64,000 nt of DNA from CAYWPG01 sp964460035 (GCA_964460035.1 CAYWPG010000017.1:1-64000), one strand, 5' to 3'. Shown: positions 52,724-61,244, counted from the stretch's first letter. The notes: generated from the sequence alone by a model not told the origin. A program made the numbers and translations.

Positions 52724-54363
52724 GTAGCATCATGAATCACTTGTTGGTCCTGCCGGTGCTGCTGCCGCTGGTGGTCGGCGCGGTCATGCTGCTGATCAAC
52801 GATCGCCATCATTGGCTGCGCGCCGCTATCGGCCTGTTATCCGCCGCTGCCTTGCTGGCCATGGCCGTCAAGCTGCTGACGCTTGCGGACGCTGCGCCGG
52901 GGTCCCCTATCCTGCGCAGCGCCTATCTGATCGGCAACTGGCCGGCGCCGTTCGGGATCGTGCTGGTGGCGGATCGCTTGTCCGCCGTAATGCTGCTGCT
53001 GACCAGCGTGCTGGCGGTCGCTTCGTTGACCTACTCGCTGGCGCGCTGGCATCGCGCGGGAACGCACTTCCATCCGTTGGTGCAGTTTCTGCTGATGGGG
53101 CTGAACGGGGCCTTTCTCACGGGCGACTTGTTCAACCTGTTCGTGTTCTTCGAGGTCACTCTGGCGGCGTCCTATGGCCTGCTCCTGCATGGGGCCGGTG
53201 CTGCGAGAATCCAGGCCGGCTTGCACTATATCGCCATTAACCTGGCGGCTTCGCTGCTGTTCCTGATCGGCGTCAGCCTCATCTACGGCGCCACCGACAC
53301 CCTCAATATGGCCGACGTCGCCGCGCGCATACCGCAGTTGGTGGCGGAAGATCGGGTCTTGCTGGAGGCTGGCGCGGCGATTCTCGGCATCGCATTCCTG
53401 GTCAAGGCGGCGATGTGGCCGCTGAGTTTCTGGCTGCCGCCTGCCTACGCGGCGGCGAGCCCTCCGGCGGCTGCATTGTTTGCGGTCACCAGCAAGCTCG
53501 GCGTCTACGCCGTGCTGAGGCTGTGGCTGCTGATGTTCGGCCCCGAGGCCGGAGCATCGGCGCTGTTCGGCGGCCAGTGGCTGCTGTTGGGCGGAATCGC
53601 GACGGTCATCTTCGGCGCGATTGGCAGCCTGGCGTCTCAGAATATGGCGCGCCTGGCCGGTTACAGCGTGCTGATTTCCTCCGGCACGCTGCTCGCCGCG
53701 ATCGGCACCGGGCAGGTAGCGGTCGTGGGCGCCGGCTTGTTTTACCTTGTCAGCTCGACCCTGGGGATCAGTGCGTTCTATTTGCTGATCGAGCTGGCGG
53801 AGAGAGGCCGGGTTGCCGGCGCGGATGTGCTGGCAGTGACCTTGGAGGCGTTCGGCGGGCCGGGGGATGAGGAGCCTGAGGACGACACCGCCGGGGTCGC
53901 CATTCCCGCAACCATGGCTCTGCTAGGCATCAGCTTTGCCTTATGCGCTTTGTCTATCGCCGGCTTGCCCCCGGTCTCCGGGTTCATCGCCAAGCTCGCT
54001 TTGCTATCGGCGGCTTTCAATCCCGACGGGCTGGGCACCACCGGACCGGTGTCTCTTACTGCCTGGGTGCTGCTCGTCGTGCTGCTGGTGGCTGGCCTGG
54101 CGGGTTTGATCGCGCTGGTGCGTGCCGGTATCAGAACGTTCTGGGCTCCGCTGGGCCGCAGCGTGCCGCGAGTGCGCGTAATCGAGATGCTGCCGGTGGG
54201 GGTTCTGCTGCTGCTTAGCCTGGTGATGACCGCTCAGGCCGGAACGGTGCTTCGCTACACCCAGGCGGCCGCCGAGTCGCTGTTCGCACCGGAGACTTAT
54301 GTGCAGCGGGTCATGACCTCCTCGGTCGTGACTGCAGCGGGTCATGAGGAGGATGCGCAATGA
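52720..54363 (+). CDS. mnhD: Mrp antiporter subunit D
   Basis: This 547-residue membrane protein resembles NuoN/NuoM and is the second proton-channel subunit. GLNGAFLTGDLFNLFVFFEV and FLVKAAMWPLSFWLPPAYAA contain the conserved Glu and Lys. The start is GTG at 52720 in the GTGA overlap with mnhC, with GAGGAG eight bases upstream. It overlaps mnhE by four bases. Confidence 0.95.
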   Translation: MSSIMNHLLVLPVLLPLVVGAVMLLINDRHHWLRAAIGLLSAAALLAMAVKLLTLADAAPGSPILRSAYLIGNWPAPFGIVLVADRLSAVMLLLTSVLAVASLTYSLARWHRAGTHFHPLVQFLLMGLNGAFLTGDLFNLFVFFEVTLAASYGLLLHGAGAARIQAGLHYIAINLAASLLFLIGVSLIYGATDTLNMADVAARIPQLVAEDRVLLEAGAAILGIAFLVKAAMWPLSFWLPPAYAAASPPAAALFAVTSKLGVYAVLRLWLLMFGPEAGASALFGGQWLLLGGIATVIFGAIGSLASQNMARLAGYSVLISSGTLLAAIGTGQVAVVGAGLFYLVSSTLGISAFYLLIELAERGRVAGADVLAVTLEAFGGPGDEEPEDDTAGVAIPATMALLGISFALCALSIAGLPPVSGFIAKLALLSAAFNPDGLGTTGPVSLTAWVLLVVLLVAGLAGLIALVRAGIRTFWAPLGRSVPRVRVIEMLPVGVLLLLSLVMTAQAGTVLRYTQAAAESLFAPETYVQRVMTSSVVTAAGHEEDAQ

Positions 54364-54848
54364 GCCGTTGGCTACCGTTCCCCCTGATATCGTTGGCGCT
54401 GTTAGGCTTGTGGTTGTTGCTCAACCAGACCCTGGCGCTGGCCCACATATTGTTGGGAGGCGTCCTCGGGATCGTCGGCGGCCTTACGTTGACGAAGCTC
54501 GACTTGCCGCGCACTAACGCCAAGCGTGCCATGACCGCCCTCATCCTCGCCGGGCGCGTATTCTACGACATTGTCCGCTCCAACATTTCCGTGGCGCGCA
54601 TAATCCTGTTTCCTCGCTCGCGGCGCGCGGTATCCGCCTTTGTGCATATCCCCCTCAAGATGCGCAGCCCATACGGTCTGGCGTTGCTGGGCGGTATCAT
54701 TACCGCCGCTCCAGGCACTGTTTGGGTCGATTACGACTCCGAGACGGGAGTGCTCGTCACCCATGTACTGGATCTGGTCGACGAGCAGGAGTGGGTGAAC
54801 ATCATCAAGTTGCGCTACGAGCGGGCGTTGATGGAGATCTTCGAATGA
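54360..54848 (+). CDS. mnhE: Mrp antiporter subunit E
   Basis: This 162-residue subunit has two N-terminal membrane helices and a conserved C-terminal half with PLKMRSPYGLALLGGIITAAPG followed by TVWVDYDSETGVLVTHVLD (read in two parts). Subunit E is needed for assembly and activity. It starts in an ATGA overlap with mnhD. Confidence 0.94.
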   Translation: MSRWLPFPLISLALLGLWLLLNQTLALAHILLGGVLGIVGGLTLTKLDLPRTNAKRAMTALILAGRVFYDIVRSNISVARIILFPRSRRAVSAFVHIPLKMRSPYGLALLGGIITAAPGTVWVDYDSETGVLVTHVLDLVDEQEWVNIIKLRYERALMEIFE

Positions 54849-55126
54849 GTCTACAGATCCTGAGCTGGACGCTTATCCTTGCTCAGATCATGCTGGCGCT
54901 CAGTATGGCCTGTGCAGCTTTGCGATTGTTCTGGGGGCCGCGCGCACAGGATCGCGTGCTCGCGTTGGACACCCTCTATGTGAACTCGGCGCTGCTGCTG
55001 CTGGTTTTCGGCATTCGTACTGCCAGCTCGGCTTACTTCGAAGTGGCGCTGGGCATAACCATGCTGGGCTTTGTAGGCACGGTTGCGCTGGCTAAATTCC
55101 TGCTCCGCGGGGAGGTGATCGAGTGA
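54845..55126 (+). CDS. mnhF: Mrp antiporter subunit F
   Basis: This 93-residue protein has three membrane helices. The central GPRAQDRVLALDTLYVN segment is the family hallmark. ATG 54845 overlaps the mnhE stop by four bases; the longer reading upstream lies in mnhE. Confidence 0.94.
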   Translation: MSLQILSWTLILAQIMLALSMACAALRLFWGPRAQDRVLALDTLYVNSALLLLVFGIRTASSAYFEVALGITMLGFVGTVALAKFLLRGEVIE

Positions 55127-55473
55127 TTGCAGCGAGTGAGTTGCCTAGTTGGGCTGCATGGTTCACGGCGGTCTGTGTTCTGGGCGGAGCCATGTTTGCT
55201 TTGACCGGAGCTATCGGGCTGGTCCGGCTGCCGACGTTCTTCGAGCGCATCCATGCTCCCACTTTGAGCACATCGATGGGAACGGCGGGGATAGTTCTGG
55301 GATCTATCGTCTTCTTCTCCGCCTTAACGTCAGGCCTGGTGCTTCACCAACTCCTGATCGGCATATTTGTGACGATCACTACCCCAATAACCTTTATGGT
55401 TCTGGCGCGAGCGGTACTGTACCGGGAACGTTACGAGGACGGTGCGGAAGAGTCGAAAAAGGAGCCGAAATAG
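55123..55473 (+). CDS. mnhG: Mrp antiporter subunit G
   Basis: This 116-residue protein has three membrane helices. GAIGLVRLPTFFERIHAPTL and STSMGTAGIVLGSIVFF are the conserved blocks. The start is GTG at 55123 in a GTGA overlap with mnhF, after GGGGAGG. It closes the operon, so the set A/B-C-D-E-F-G is complete. No clear terminator follows. Confidence 0.94.
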   Translation: MIAASELPSWAAWFTAVCVLGGAMFALTGAIGLVRLPTFFERIHAPTLSTSMGTAGIVLGSIVFFSALTSGLVLHQLLIGIFVTITTPITFMVLARAVLYRERYEDGAEESKKEPK

Positions 55474-55636
55474 CGGGGCGGTGGTCACGTGCCTGGTACT
55501 GGTGCGCCGGCGCCCTTAGCACCAATTCAAGACGACCGAGCAATGTGCTGGCTGCGAACGTGGCGACAAGCTGTTATCCGCTGTTTCAGCGCCCGGTCCC
55601 GGCGCCAGCCTGGGGAGCCTGCCGCGTTCCATGGAC

Positions 55637-55999
55637 TTACCCGGCACGCTCTTCGTGTTTTTCATCGATGTGAGGCGCTGACGAGTCCGCTTTCTCCGTC
55701 GCTGCGACGGGCTCCGTCCGCACGGGCTGAGTCTCCTGCGCTGCTCTCGAACCAGAGCCCTGATCCGCGGTGTCCTCGCATATCGGCTGCGTGGGGTTAT
55801 TGAGCTGGAGCTTGAGGTCGCGCACCACTCCCGGATTGAGCTCACGCTCCATTTCCGCCTGAACCGAGCGCAGCATTGCCCTTGCGCGGCCGATAATGAG
55901 CCCTATCGTCCGCACCACCTTGGGAATTCGCTCTGGTCCGAGGACGATCAGAGCCACTATGACCACGACCAGCATCTCAGCCGAACCGATATCGAACAC
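55637..55999 (-). CDS. tatB: Sec-independent translocase protein TatB, solitary
   Basis: This 120-residue protein has the TatA/B fold: a short membrane helix with MFDIGSAEMLVVVIVALIVL, the hinge GPERIP, then an amphipathic helix (RTIGLIIGRARAMLRSVQAE). The N-terminal MFDIG, the charged hinge and the length after the helix point to TatB rather than TatA. tatA and tatC are not next to it, which is unusual. The tail is acidic and disordered. Confidence 0.85.
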   Translation of the reverse strand: MFDIGSAEMLVVVIVALIVLGPERIPKVVRTIGLIIGRARAMLRSVQAEMERELNPGVVRDLKLQLNNPTQPICEDTADQGSGSRAAQETQPVRTEPVAATEKADSSAPHIDEKHEERAG

Positions 56000-56091
56000 C
56001 GAACCTCCTCTCTAGCTTCACCTGTCCTTGAGCGCCGGCATCTTGGAGACGATCGGCTAGTCATTACTCGCTTGCTTACCCAGGCACCCCA

Positions 56092-56358
56092 CTAGCGCAG
56101 CTGGCTGTCCTTGCTGCCGCGGCGGTTATAGCCGGTGTACGTTACAGTCTGTTTATCACGCTCGCTCTGGCACGGCACGCAAAGGCGCACCCCCGGTAAC
56201 GCTTGCCGTCTCGCGTGGGGGATTTCCTGGCCGCATTCCTGGCAGTACTTCAGGCTCTCCCCGCGCGGCAACTGGCTGCGCGCCCGCTCTACGGCATCCT
56301 CGATGGTGCTATGGATTTGCTCGTGGACGGCGCTATCGCCAGCCCAGCCATTTGCCAT
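56092..56358 (-). CDS. Small DksA/TraR-family C4 zinc-finger protein
   Basis: This 88-residue protein has a short helical N-terminus and a C4 zinc finger, CQECGQEIP and CVPCQSE (Cys39, 42, 60, 63). It resembles YbiI/TraR-type proteins rather than full DksA, because the long coiled coil with its acidic tip is missing. Binding in the secondary channel of RNA polymerase is possible but not shown. It lies upstream of tatB on the same strand. Confidence 0.88.
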   Translation of the reverse strand: MANGWAGDSAVHEQIHSTIEDAVERARSQLPRGESLKYCQECGQEIPHARRQALPGVRLCVPCQSERDKQTVTYTGYNRRGSKDSQLR

Positions 56359-56535
56359 GGCGACCTCCCCTGGGATTCGGAACGAACGGCGGCTTGCTTT
56401 GAAAAGCTCGCCTCGAAGAACTTGCGCGCGAGTGCAGCGCTTTTACCGGTTACGTCCGGCACGCTTCAATCGGCATGGCGGACGACTTTGCCCCTTACCA
56501 CTGAAACCGGTACGAGCCGGAGGGCCGCGTGACGG

Positions 56536-57009
56536 TCACCGAACCTCGTAAAAGTCGATGACGACGCCGTCCGGCCCCCGCATGCCGGAGCCGATGACTA
56601 CCGTACGGTTCAGCCACGCGTAAGCCTCGGCGGCGGTTTCAAAGGCGGCATTGTTACGGAAGTAGTACTCCTGCGGATTGACTGCTTCGCCTCGTGCCAG
56701 TCGCGCCATCACCTCCGGTGGGCCGTGGCGCAGTCCCCTATCGTACAAGTAGATCAGCGCCCCGTCGTCGGTCTCCAGGGTATAGCGTGCGTCGAGCTGT
56801 ATGCAGCCATCGGGCCGTTGTACTAGCCAGTCCCCGCCCCCGGCCAGCACCTTGCCCCGAAGACGCGATCCGACGAACTCGCCCCCAACGATGGGAATCA
56901 GCCGCCGATCGCCCCACGGTCCGCTGCCGATCGTCACCGGCGCGCCGGCGTCGATCCGCACCCGCATCAGGTGCTCCAACGTGGGAACCACAGGTTGTAG
57001 CGTATTCAT
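56536..57009 (-). CDS. DUF3237 family protein
   Basis: This 157-residue soluble protein has the DUF3237/UPF0311 pattern: PTLEHLMRVRIDAGAPVTIG near the start, RLIPIVGGEFVGSRLRGKVL, DWLVQRPDG and ARYTLETDDGALIYL. A beta-barrel fold is expected; the function is not known. Its ATG lies one base after the stop of the flavin monooxygenase (TGACATG), so the two are translated together. Confidence 0.88.
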   Translation of the reverse strand: MNTLQPVVPTLEHLMRVRIDAGAPVTIGSGPWGDRRLIPIVGGEFVGSRLRGKVLAGGGDWLVQRPDGCIQLDARYTLETDDGALIYLYDRGLRHGPPEVMARLARGEAVNPQEYYFRNNAAFETAAEAYAWLNRTVVIGSGMRGPDGVVIDFYEVR

Positions 57010-57010
57010 G

Positions 57011-58258
57011 TCAGGACGCCTTAGCGTTGACCGCGTCGACGTTGAAGCCCGCGGTCTGCTTGTATCTCGCCGCGATCTCTTCGAGCTCTTCCTGCGACAT
57101 TACGTCGTGGATGTGCCGAAAGCCGTTCGGCGCCCGTTCTTCGGCGATCTGCATTACCTGCTCGGGGCCATTCTGGCGATTGAGCAGCACGATCTGCGCG
57201 GTAGCGGGGCGGCGCTCCGCCTCATAGGCGGCGAATGCGGCCTGAATATCCTGCTGAGCGACCAGCTCCGCGGTAAGTTTCTCCGCATCCAGGATACCCT
57301 GCGAGGCGCCGTTGGAACCGATGGGGTACATCGGGTGTGCCGCGTCGCCCACCAAGGTCATGTTGCCATGGCTCCAACGGGGCAGCGGATCGCGGTCCGT
57401 GAGCGGAAACTCGTACACGCAGATGCAGTTCTCGATCAGTGCAGGGATATCCACCCAGCCGAAGTTCCAGGTCTGGAAGGCGTCCTTGAACACGTCGATT
57501 GGTACTTCACGGTTCCAGTCCTGCGTGCGCGGCTTGAGGTCGGGGACGGCCAACTCCGCGATCCAGTTGATCATCGCCTCGTCCTCGCCTAGCCGTGCGA
57601 TCGGGTAAGCGACGAACTTACGGTCCTGGTAACCGGCCATGAACATGGTGCTGCCGTCCAGGAACGGCTTGCCGCGTGTGAGCCCCCGCCAGAGGATGCG
57701 GCCGCCATAGATCGGATCGCCCTCGTTGGGATAAAGCGTGCGCCGCGCGATCGAGTTGATGCCGTCGGCGGCGATCAGGCAGCTGCCTTGGACGTTAACG
57801 TTCTGGCCGGATTCGTTCGTGAAGATGACTTCGACGCCATCGGCGGTGTCGCGCCAAGCCGTCAAGCGGTGCCCGGTACGCACGCTGTCGGCGCCCAAGC
57901 GCTCACGTACCTCTGCGAGCAGCAGCATCTGCAGCTCGCCGCGGGAGATCGAATACTGCGGAAACCGGTACCCCGCCGCAATGCCCCGCGGTTCCGCCCA
58001 GATCTGTTGGCCGAACTTGTTGTAGTAATGCAGTGCGCTGGTGCGAATGCCTATGCCATCGAGCTTGGGTCCGAGGTCAAGGCCATACAGCACTCGCACG
58101 GAATGCGGCAGCAGGTTGATGCCAACCCCAAGCGGCTTCAAGTCGCCTACGGCTTCGTATATCTGCACCTCAAGCCCATGCTTGTGCAGCAATAGCGCAA
58201 GCGTCAGGCCTACCGGACCGGCACCGGCAACGATGATTGGCTTCTTTATCGCGCTCAT
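57011..58258 (-). CDS. FAD-dependent monooxygenase (PhzS-like class A)
   Basis: This 415-residue flavoprotein has the FAD motif VAGAGPVGLTLALLL, the LIAADGINSIAR (DG) motif and TLVGDAAHPMYPIGSNGASQ (GD) motif of class A aromatic hydroxylases. PLGVGINLLPHSVRVL and YSISRGELQMLLLAEVRERL resemble PhzS-type oxidoreductases. No phenazine or aromatic-ring genes are nearby, so the substrate is unknown. It forms a two-gene unit with DUF3237. Confidence 0.92.
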   Translation of the reverse strand: MSAIKKPIIVAGAGPVGLTLALLLHKHGLEVQIYEAVGDLKPLGVGINLLPHSVRVLYGLDLGPKLDGIGIRTSALHYYNKFGQQIWAEPRGIAAGYRFPQYSISRGELQMLLLAEVRERLGADSVRTGHRLTAWRDTADGVEVIFTNESGQNVNVQGSCLIAADGINSIARRTLYPNEGDPIYGGRILWRGLTRGKPFLDGSTMFMAGYQDRKFVAYPIARLGEDEAMINWIAELAVPDLKPRTQDWNREVPIDVFKDAFQTWNFGWVDIPALIENCICVYEFPLTDRDPLPRWSHGNMTLVGDAAHPMYPIGSNGASQGILDAEKLTAELVAQQDIQAAFAAYEAERRPATAQIVLLNRQNGPEQVMQIAEERAPNGFRHIHDVMSQEELEEIAARYKQTAGFNVDAVNAKAS

Positions 58259-58562
58259 CCTATTCGCCCCGCCGGCCAGGGCGGAGCGCTCCTCCTCGAT
58301 GGAAACTATGGACTGCGGTATGGGTTTCTTCGCTCACGTTAAGAGCGGGCCGCCGCCGTGGCACGCACGGCGTCAACGAACGACGTTGACTATAAGGTAT
58401 TCACAATCCACTGCCCAAGTCCGAACCCTGCCTTGCCGGATGCGAGGTACTCGGTGTCGGCCCTTTCGGGAACCCATGTCTCAATCCTGACAGGCACGCC
58501 GTCACCCACTGGTCTGTGGAAAGTCCCCCGGCCTATGGGCGAGCGGTTGTCTTCTCTTGTAG
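58259..58562. other. 304-base gap upstream of the monooxygenase
   Basis: It should hold the promoter of the monooxygenase-DUF3237 pair, but no confident -35/-10 pair or operator was found, and no gene. Confidence 0.45.
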
Positions 58563-59045
58563 TCACAGCAGCCGCACCGTCAAGAACAAGCCCACCATGG
58601 CGATGCCCAAGGCAAGCTTGGCCGCAACGCCGAGGATCAGGCCGACGGTTGCGCCCCAGCCGGCACGTCCCGCAGCGAGGAGATTCCACTGCACCGACAG
58701 CTCGCCTATCGCCGCGCCCACGAACGGACCGAGCAGGAAACCCGGCAGGCCGAAAAAAATGCCTATCACAGCACCCACGCTCGCGCCCAGCACGGCTCGT
58801 GAGGAGGCACCGGAGCGTCGGGCGCCTAGTGCCCCGGCGGCGAAGTCCGCTACGTACGCGAGTACGGCCAGTACGGCAAGAGCAATCAGCGTCTTTGCGC
58901 CTACAAAGACAAACGCCTCCGCCCATGCTGCCAACAACAACCCGAGGAACAGCAGCAGCGGACCGGGAAGCGCGGGCAGCACCATGCCGGCGAAGCCGGC
59001 AACGATAAGCACAGCGGCGCAAAGCCAGAGCAGGAAACTGGTCAT
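58563..59045 (-). CDS. DUF456 membrane protein
   Basis: This 160-residue protein has four or five membrane helices rich in Gly and Ala. The family blocks FAGMVLPALPGPLLLFLG and GLPGFLLGPFVGAAIGEL are clear. No function is known for the family. It is monocistronic, with about 300 bases on the downstream side before the monooxygenase gene. Confidence 0.9.
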   Translation of the reverse strand: MTSFLLWLCAAVLIVAGFAGMVLPALPGPLLLFLGLLLAAWAEAFVFVGAKTLIALAVLAVLAYVADFAAGALGARRSGASSRAVLGASVGAVIGIFFGLPGFLLGPFVGAAIGELSVQWNLLAAGRAGWGATVGLILGVAAKLALGIAMVGLFLTVRLL

Positions 59046-59896
59046 GGCTACCGACTATAGTGGTTAGGAATCCAGCCCGATAGTGTGCCCTTCACGATCT
59101 TCACGCCTGTGCTTGCCACCAGCCCTTGGGTGTAGCGCCGAAAACGGAATCCCCCCGCTTCCGCCCGATCGGATGCCGGACCTCCTAGGATGCTCTGGCC
59201 GCGGCGGCCAACGAGCTAGCTGCGCTCCGGCTTTTGCGGCAAGCCCCCCGCCTTGGCTTTTCGCAAACCCCTAGGCTATAGTGGCAATTGATCCTTTGGC
59301 ACGGTTCTTTTAGAGAGTGGCAATGGGCATCCTTCGTTCCGCACCGAGTCTTCTCGCATCTGCATTCCTAGAAGGGTACAGCCGCGCCACACCGTAGTGT
59401 GGCTGGGTGTGCGTTGCACGTGCACCCGGCACATTCTCTCTATCCGTTTTCCTGATTCGCTTCAACGCAGCGTCGGGTTGGAGGCCACTTATCGCCTTCC
59501 GCCGGGCGCGGATTTTACGTGCGCGAGAGGGCAAGGCGTGTTTAGCAATAGCGTCCAGACTTCAACCGCAATTATTCAGCAACGGGCGACCGTCTTCCTA
59601 GCGGCCGGCTTCTCCGTAGCGAGCGCTTGCGATAAACGCCTTTTTGCCGTTCCGCACTGTGCCGGAATCTTTCACAAGCTTCGTTTGCACGGCGGTTTTG
59701 TTCCGGACATCGACACTACAGGCACCCGCTCCGGCATATCCGCCGGCAGGATTCCTCCAGTACGTAGTTAGGTTGGGTTGATGCGAGCCATATGAGGCCT
59801 CGCCTCACCCCATGCCGTGCGAGAGTATCTGCCGACAATACGACTCGCAGCAGGCGATTTGTCGGCAGTTTTAGGTCTTGTTGAAGGCTTTGAGTA
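59046..59896. other. 851-base gap before the EF-G-like gene
   Basis: No convincing gene. Short frames here lack ribosome-binding sites and recognisable products. Near the right end is a strong stem-loop with a T-run (59829-59872). TGGCACG near 59296 looks like half of a sigma54 promoter but lacks the -12 GC. Confidence 0.5.
59829..59872 (+). terminator. Terminator-like hairpin just before the EF-G-like gene
   Basis: CTGCCGACAA (59829-59838) pairs perfectly with TTGTCGGCAG (59859-59868) across a 20-base loop and is followed by TTTT. It ends 24 bases before the next start codon. It could end an unannotated RNA or act as an attenuator for the downstream gene. Confidence 0.6.
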
Positions 59897-60436
59897 ATGG
59901 TTTACGTCTTGTCACAACAGGTCCGGCGCTGCGGTGTGGCCAACCAGCGACGTTTTGCGTCATGGGTAATCGGCTCTTTCAGCAGGATGGCAGGCGTGAA
60001 TTTTAGGGCATCCGAAAGCGGGCTGGAACTGCAGGCAGAGAATGAATGGGTACTGAGCCAAACGGTCGAAAAGCTTCGTGCGCATTGCGAACCGCGGCGC
60101 TTGGAAACTACAGAAGCGCAGATTATCTATGCGCGCAACCCGCTGGCAGAGCCGGTAATGAAGCTTACCATTTCGACGCCCTGGCCCTTTGAGCACCGTA
60201 TTCGCTCCTGCTTGGCGGCGCGAAAGGTAGCGATCCTGGCGGTGGGGAACTGGGCTTCGGCTCACATGCTCTGGTGCGAAGCACCGCTTTCTCGCTTGCT
60301 GGGTATTTATGAGGAGATTTTCGCTGCGACCTCTCGCGATGTTCATGTAGATATGCAATTCAGTCACTACCAGCCTGTTGGCAGGGACGAGCGCGCAGAG
60401 TCAGCGGATAGCGATGCGGCACCAATAGCCAGCTAG
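59897..60436 (+). CDS. Small protein resembling EF-G domains III and V only
   Basis: The 179-residue product has no GTPase domain. By eye, residues 34-82 (SGLELQAENEWVLSQTVEKL, then EAQIIYARN) resemble EF-G domain III, and residues 85-161 resemble domain V: EPVMKLTISTP fits the EF-G EPVMKVEVETP block, LAARKVAI fits LNRRRGQI, and APLSRLLGIYEEIF with MQFSHYQPV fits the family's VPLSEMFGY and MEFSHY. Domains I, II and IV are missing. ATG 59987 is an alternative start. It may be a dedicated factor or a decayed paralogue. Confidence 0.7.
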   Translation: MVYVLSQQVRRCGVANQRRFASWVIGSFSRMAGVNFRASESGLELQAENEWVLSQTVEKLRAHCEPRRLETTEAQIIYARNPLAEPVMKLTISTPWPFEHRIRSCLAARKVAILAVGNWASAHMLWCEAPLSRLLGIYEEIFAATSRDVHVDMQFSHYQPVGRDERAESADSDAAPIAS

Positions 60437-60538
60437 ACGGCTAAGTTGCCCGGCTTTTAATGATACGTTAGCTAAACGTCACTAAAGCGTACAAATTGGA
60501 AATGAATCCCGTACTGTTAATTGCCTCACATGACGGTG

Positions 60539-60567
60539 GCCGGGCTGGCCAAAAAGGCCGGCTCGGC
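60539..60567. other. Hairpin between the EF-G-like and Rnk-like genes
   Basis: GCCGGGCTGGCC (60539-60550) and GGCCGGCTCGGC (60556-60567) form a 12-base stem with two G-U pairs around AAAAA. No U-tract follows. It lies in the leader of the Rnk-like gene. Confidence 0.45.
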
Positions 60568-60653
60568 AGACATCCATACGCACTGAACAAACCGGAGATT
60601 ATCAAGGTGTTCACTTGGACACAGCTTCGTCACAGGATCTTTAGATTGATAAT

Positions 60654-61070
60654 ATGAGTAAGAGCGAGTTTTTGCTTTCCAGTCATGATGTAAAACGGAT
60701 TAAGCCGTTGTTATCGGTTATCGAGCGCCGCCAAGGCGGATTTCGTAAGCCGCATCTTGCCGCGCTTGCGAGAAAGCTTGAACGAGGCCGCGAAGTGAGT
60801 GCGCAGGCGCTCCCCCCCGATGTCGTCAGCATGAACAGTCTGATCGTTGTGGAGAGCGTGGACGACGGCGCCCGCTACGAGTTCAGGCTGGTCTTTCCAG
60901 GCGGCTACGATACCTACGGGCATTATGTGTCCATTTTTTCCGAACTCGGATCCGCTGTTCTGGGTTGCCGAGTGGGGAGTGTCATTACCCTGCGGCAGCC
61001 GAGAAAGCAAAAGCTCCGGGTGCATAGCATCAAATTCCAGCCGGAGGCCTCGCGGCGATTCGATTTGTAA
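60654..61070 (+). CDS. Rnk-like GreA/GreB C-terminal domain protein
   Basis: This 138-residue protein matches the Rnk family: a short N-terminal helical part (SSHDVKRIKPLLSVIERR) and a C-terminal GreA/GreB domain with LPPDVVSMNSLIVVES, SELGSAVLGCRVGSVI and VHSIKFQPEAS. Rnk-type proteins bind RNA polymerase and are tied to nucleoside diphosphate kinase levels. No good ribosome-binding site is seen before the ATG. It may share context with the EF-G-like gene. Confidence 0.88.
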   Translation: MSKSEFLLSSHDVKRIKPLLSVIERRQGGFRKPHLAALARKLERGREVSAQALPPDVVSMNSLIVVESVDDGARYEFRLVFPGGYDTYGHYVSIFSELGSAVLGCRVGSVITLRQPRKQKLRVHSIKFQPEASRRFDL

Positions 61071-61216
61071 GCCGCCGCGCAGCGCACGGTGCTCCTTGCC
61101 GATTACTCGGCGGCCTTTTGTCGCCGACCAAGAGGCGCAGATAAGCAAGCCCGGGAACGTCGGGCGCGCAAGAGCCGCAAGCCTGTGGGAAAGAGTCCCG
61201 AGGCAACCGACGAAGT

Positions 61217-61244
61217 GGCGGCCGCCGTGTAACGGCCGCCTTTC
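61217..61244 (+). terminator. Terminator downstream of the Rnk-like gene
   Basis: GGCGGCCG (61217-61224) pairs perfectly with CGGCCGCC (61233-61240) around eight bases and is followed by TTTCT. An earlier seven-base stem (61071-61077 with 61108-61114, then CTTTTG) right after the stop is a second candidate. Confidence 0.6.

Noticed and set aside
55489..55803. Plus-strand frame overlapping tatB
   Set aside because: Opposite to a conserved gene, with an Arg/Ser/Pro-rich peptide typical of shadow frames.
58358..59067. Plus-strand frames over the DUF456 gene
   Set aside because: Shadow frames; the minus strand encodes a typical membrane protein.
59296..59312. TGGCACG near 59296 as a sigma54 promoter
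   Set aside because: The -12 GC is missing; TTTT stands in its place.
59397..59771. 124-codon frame in the gap before the EF-G-like gene
   Set aside because: No ribosome-binding site or recognisable sequence; stop codons in relatives could not be checked.
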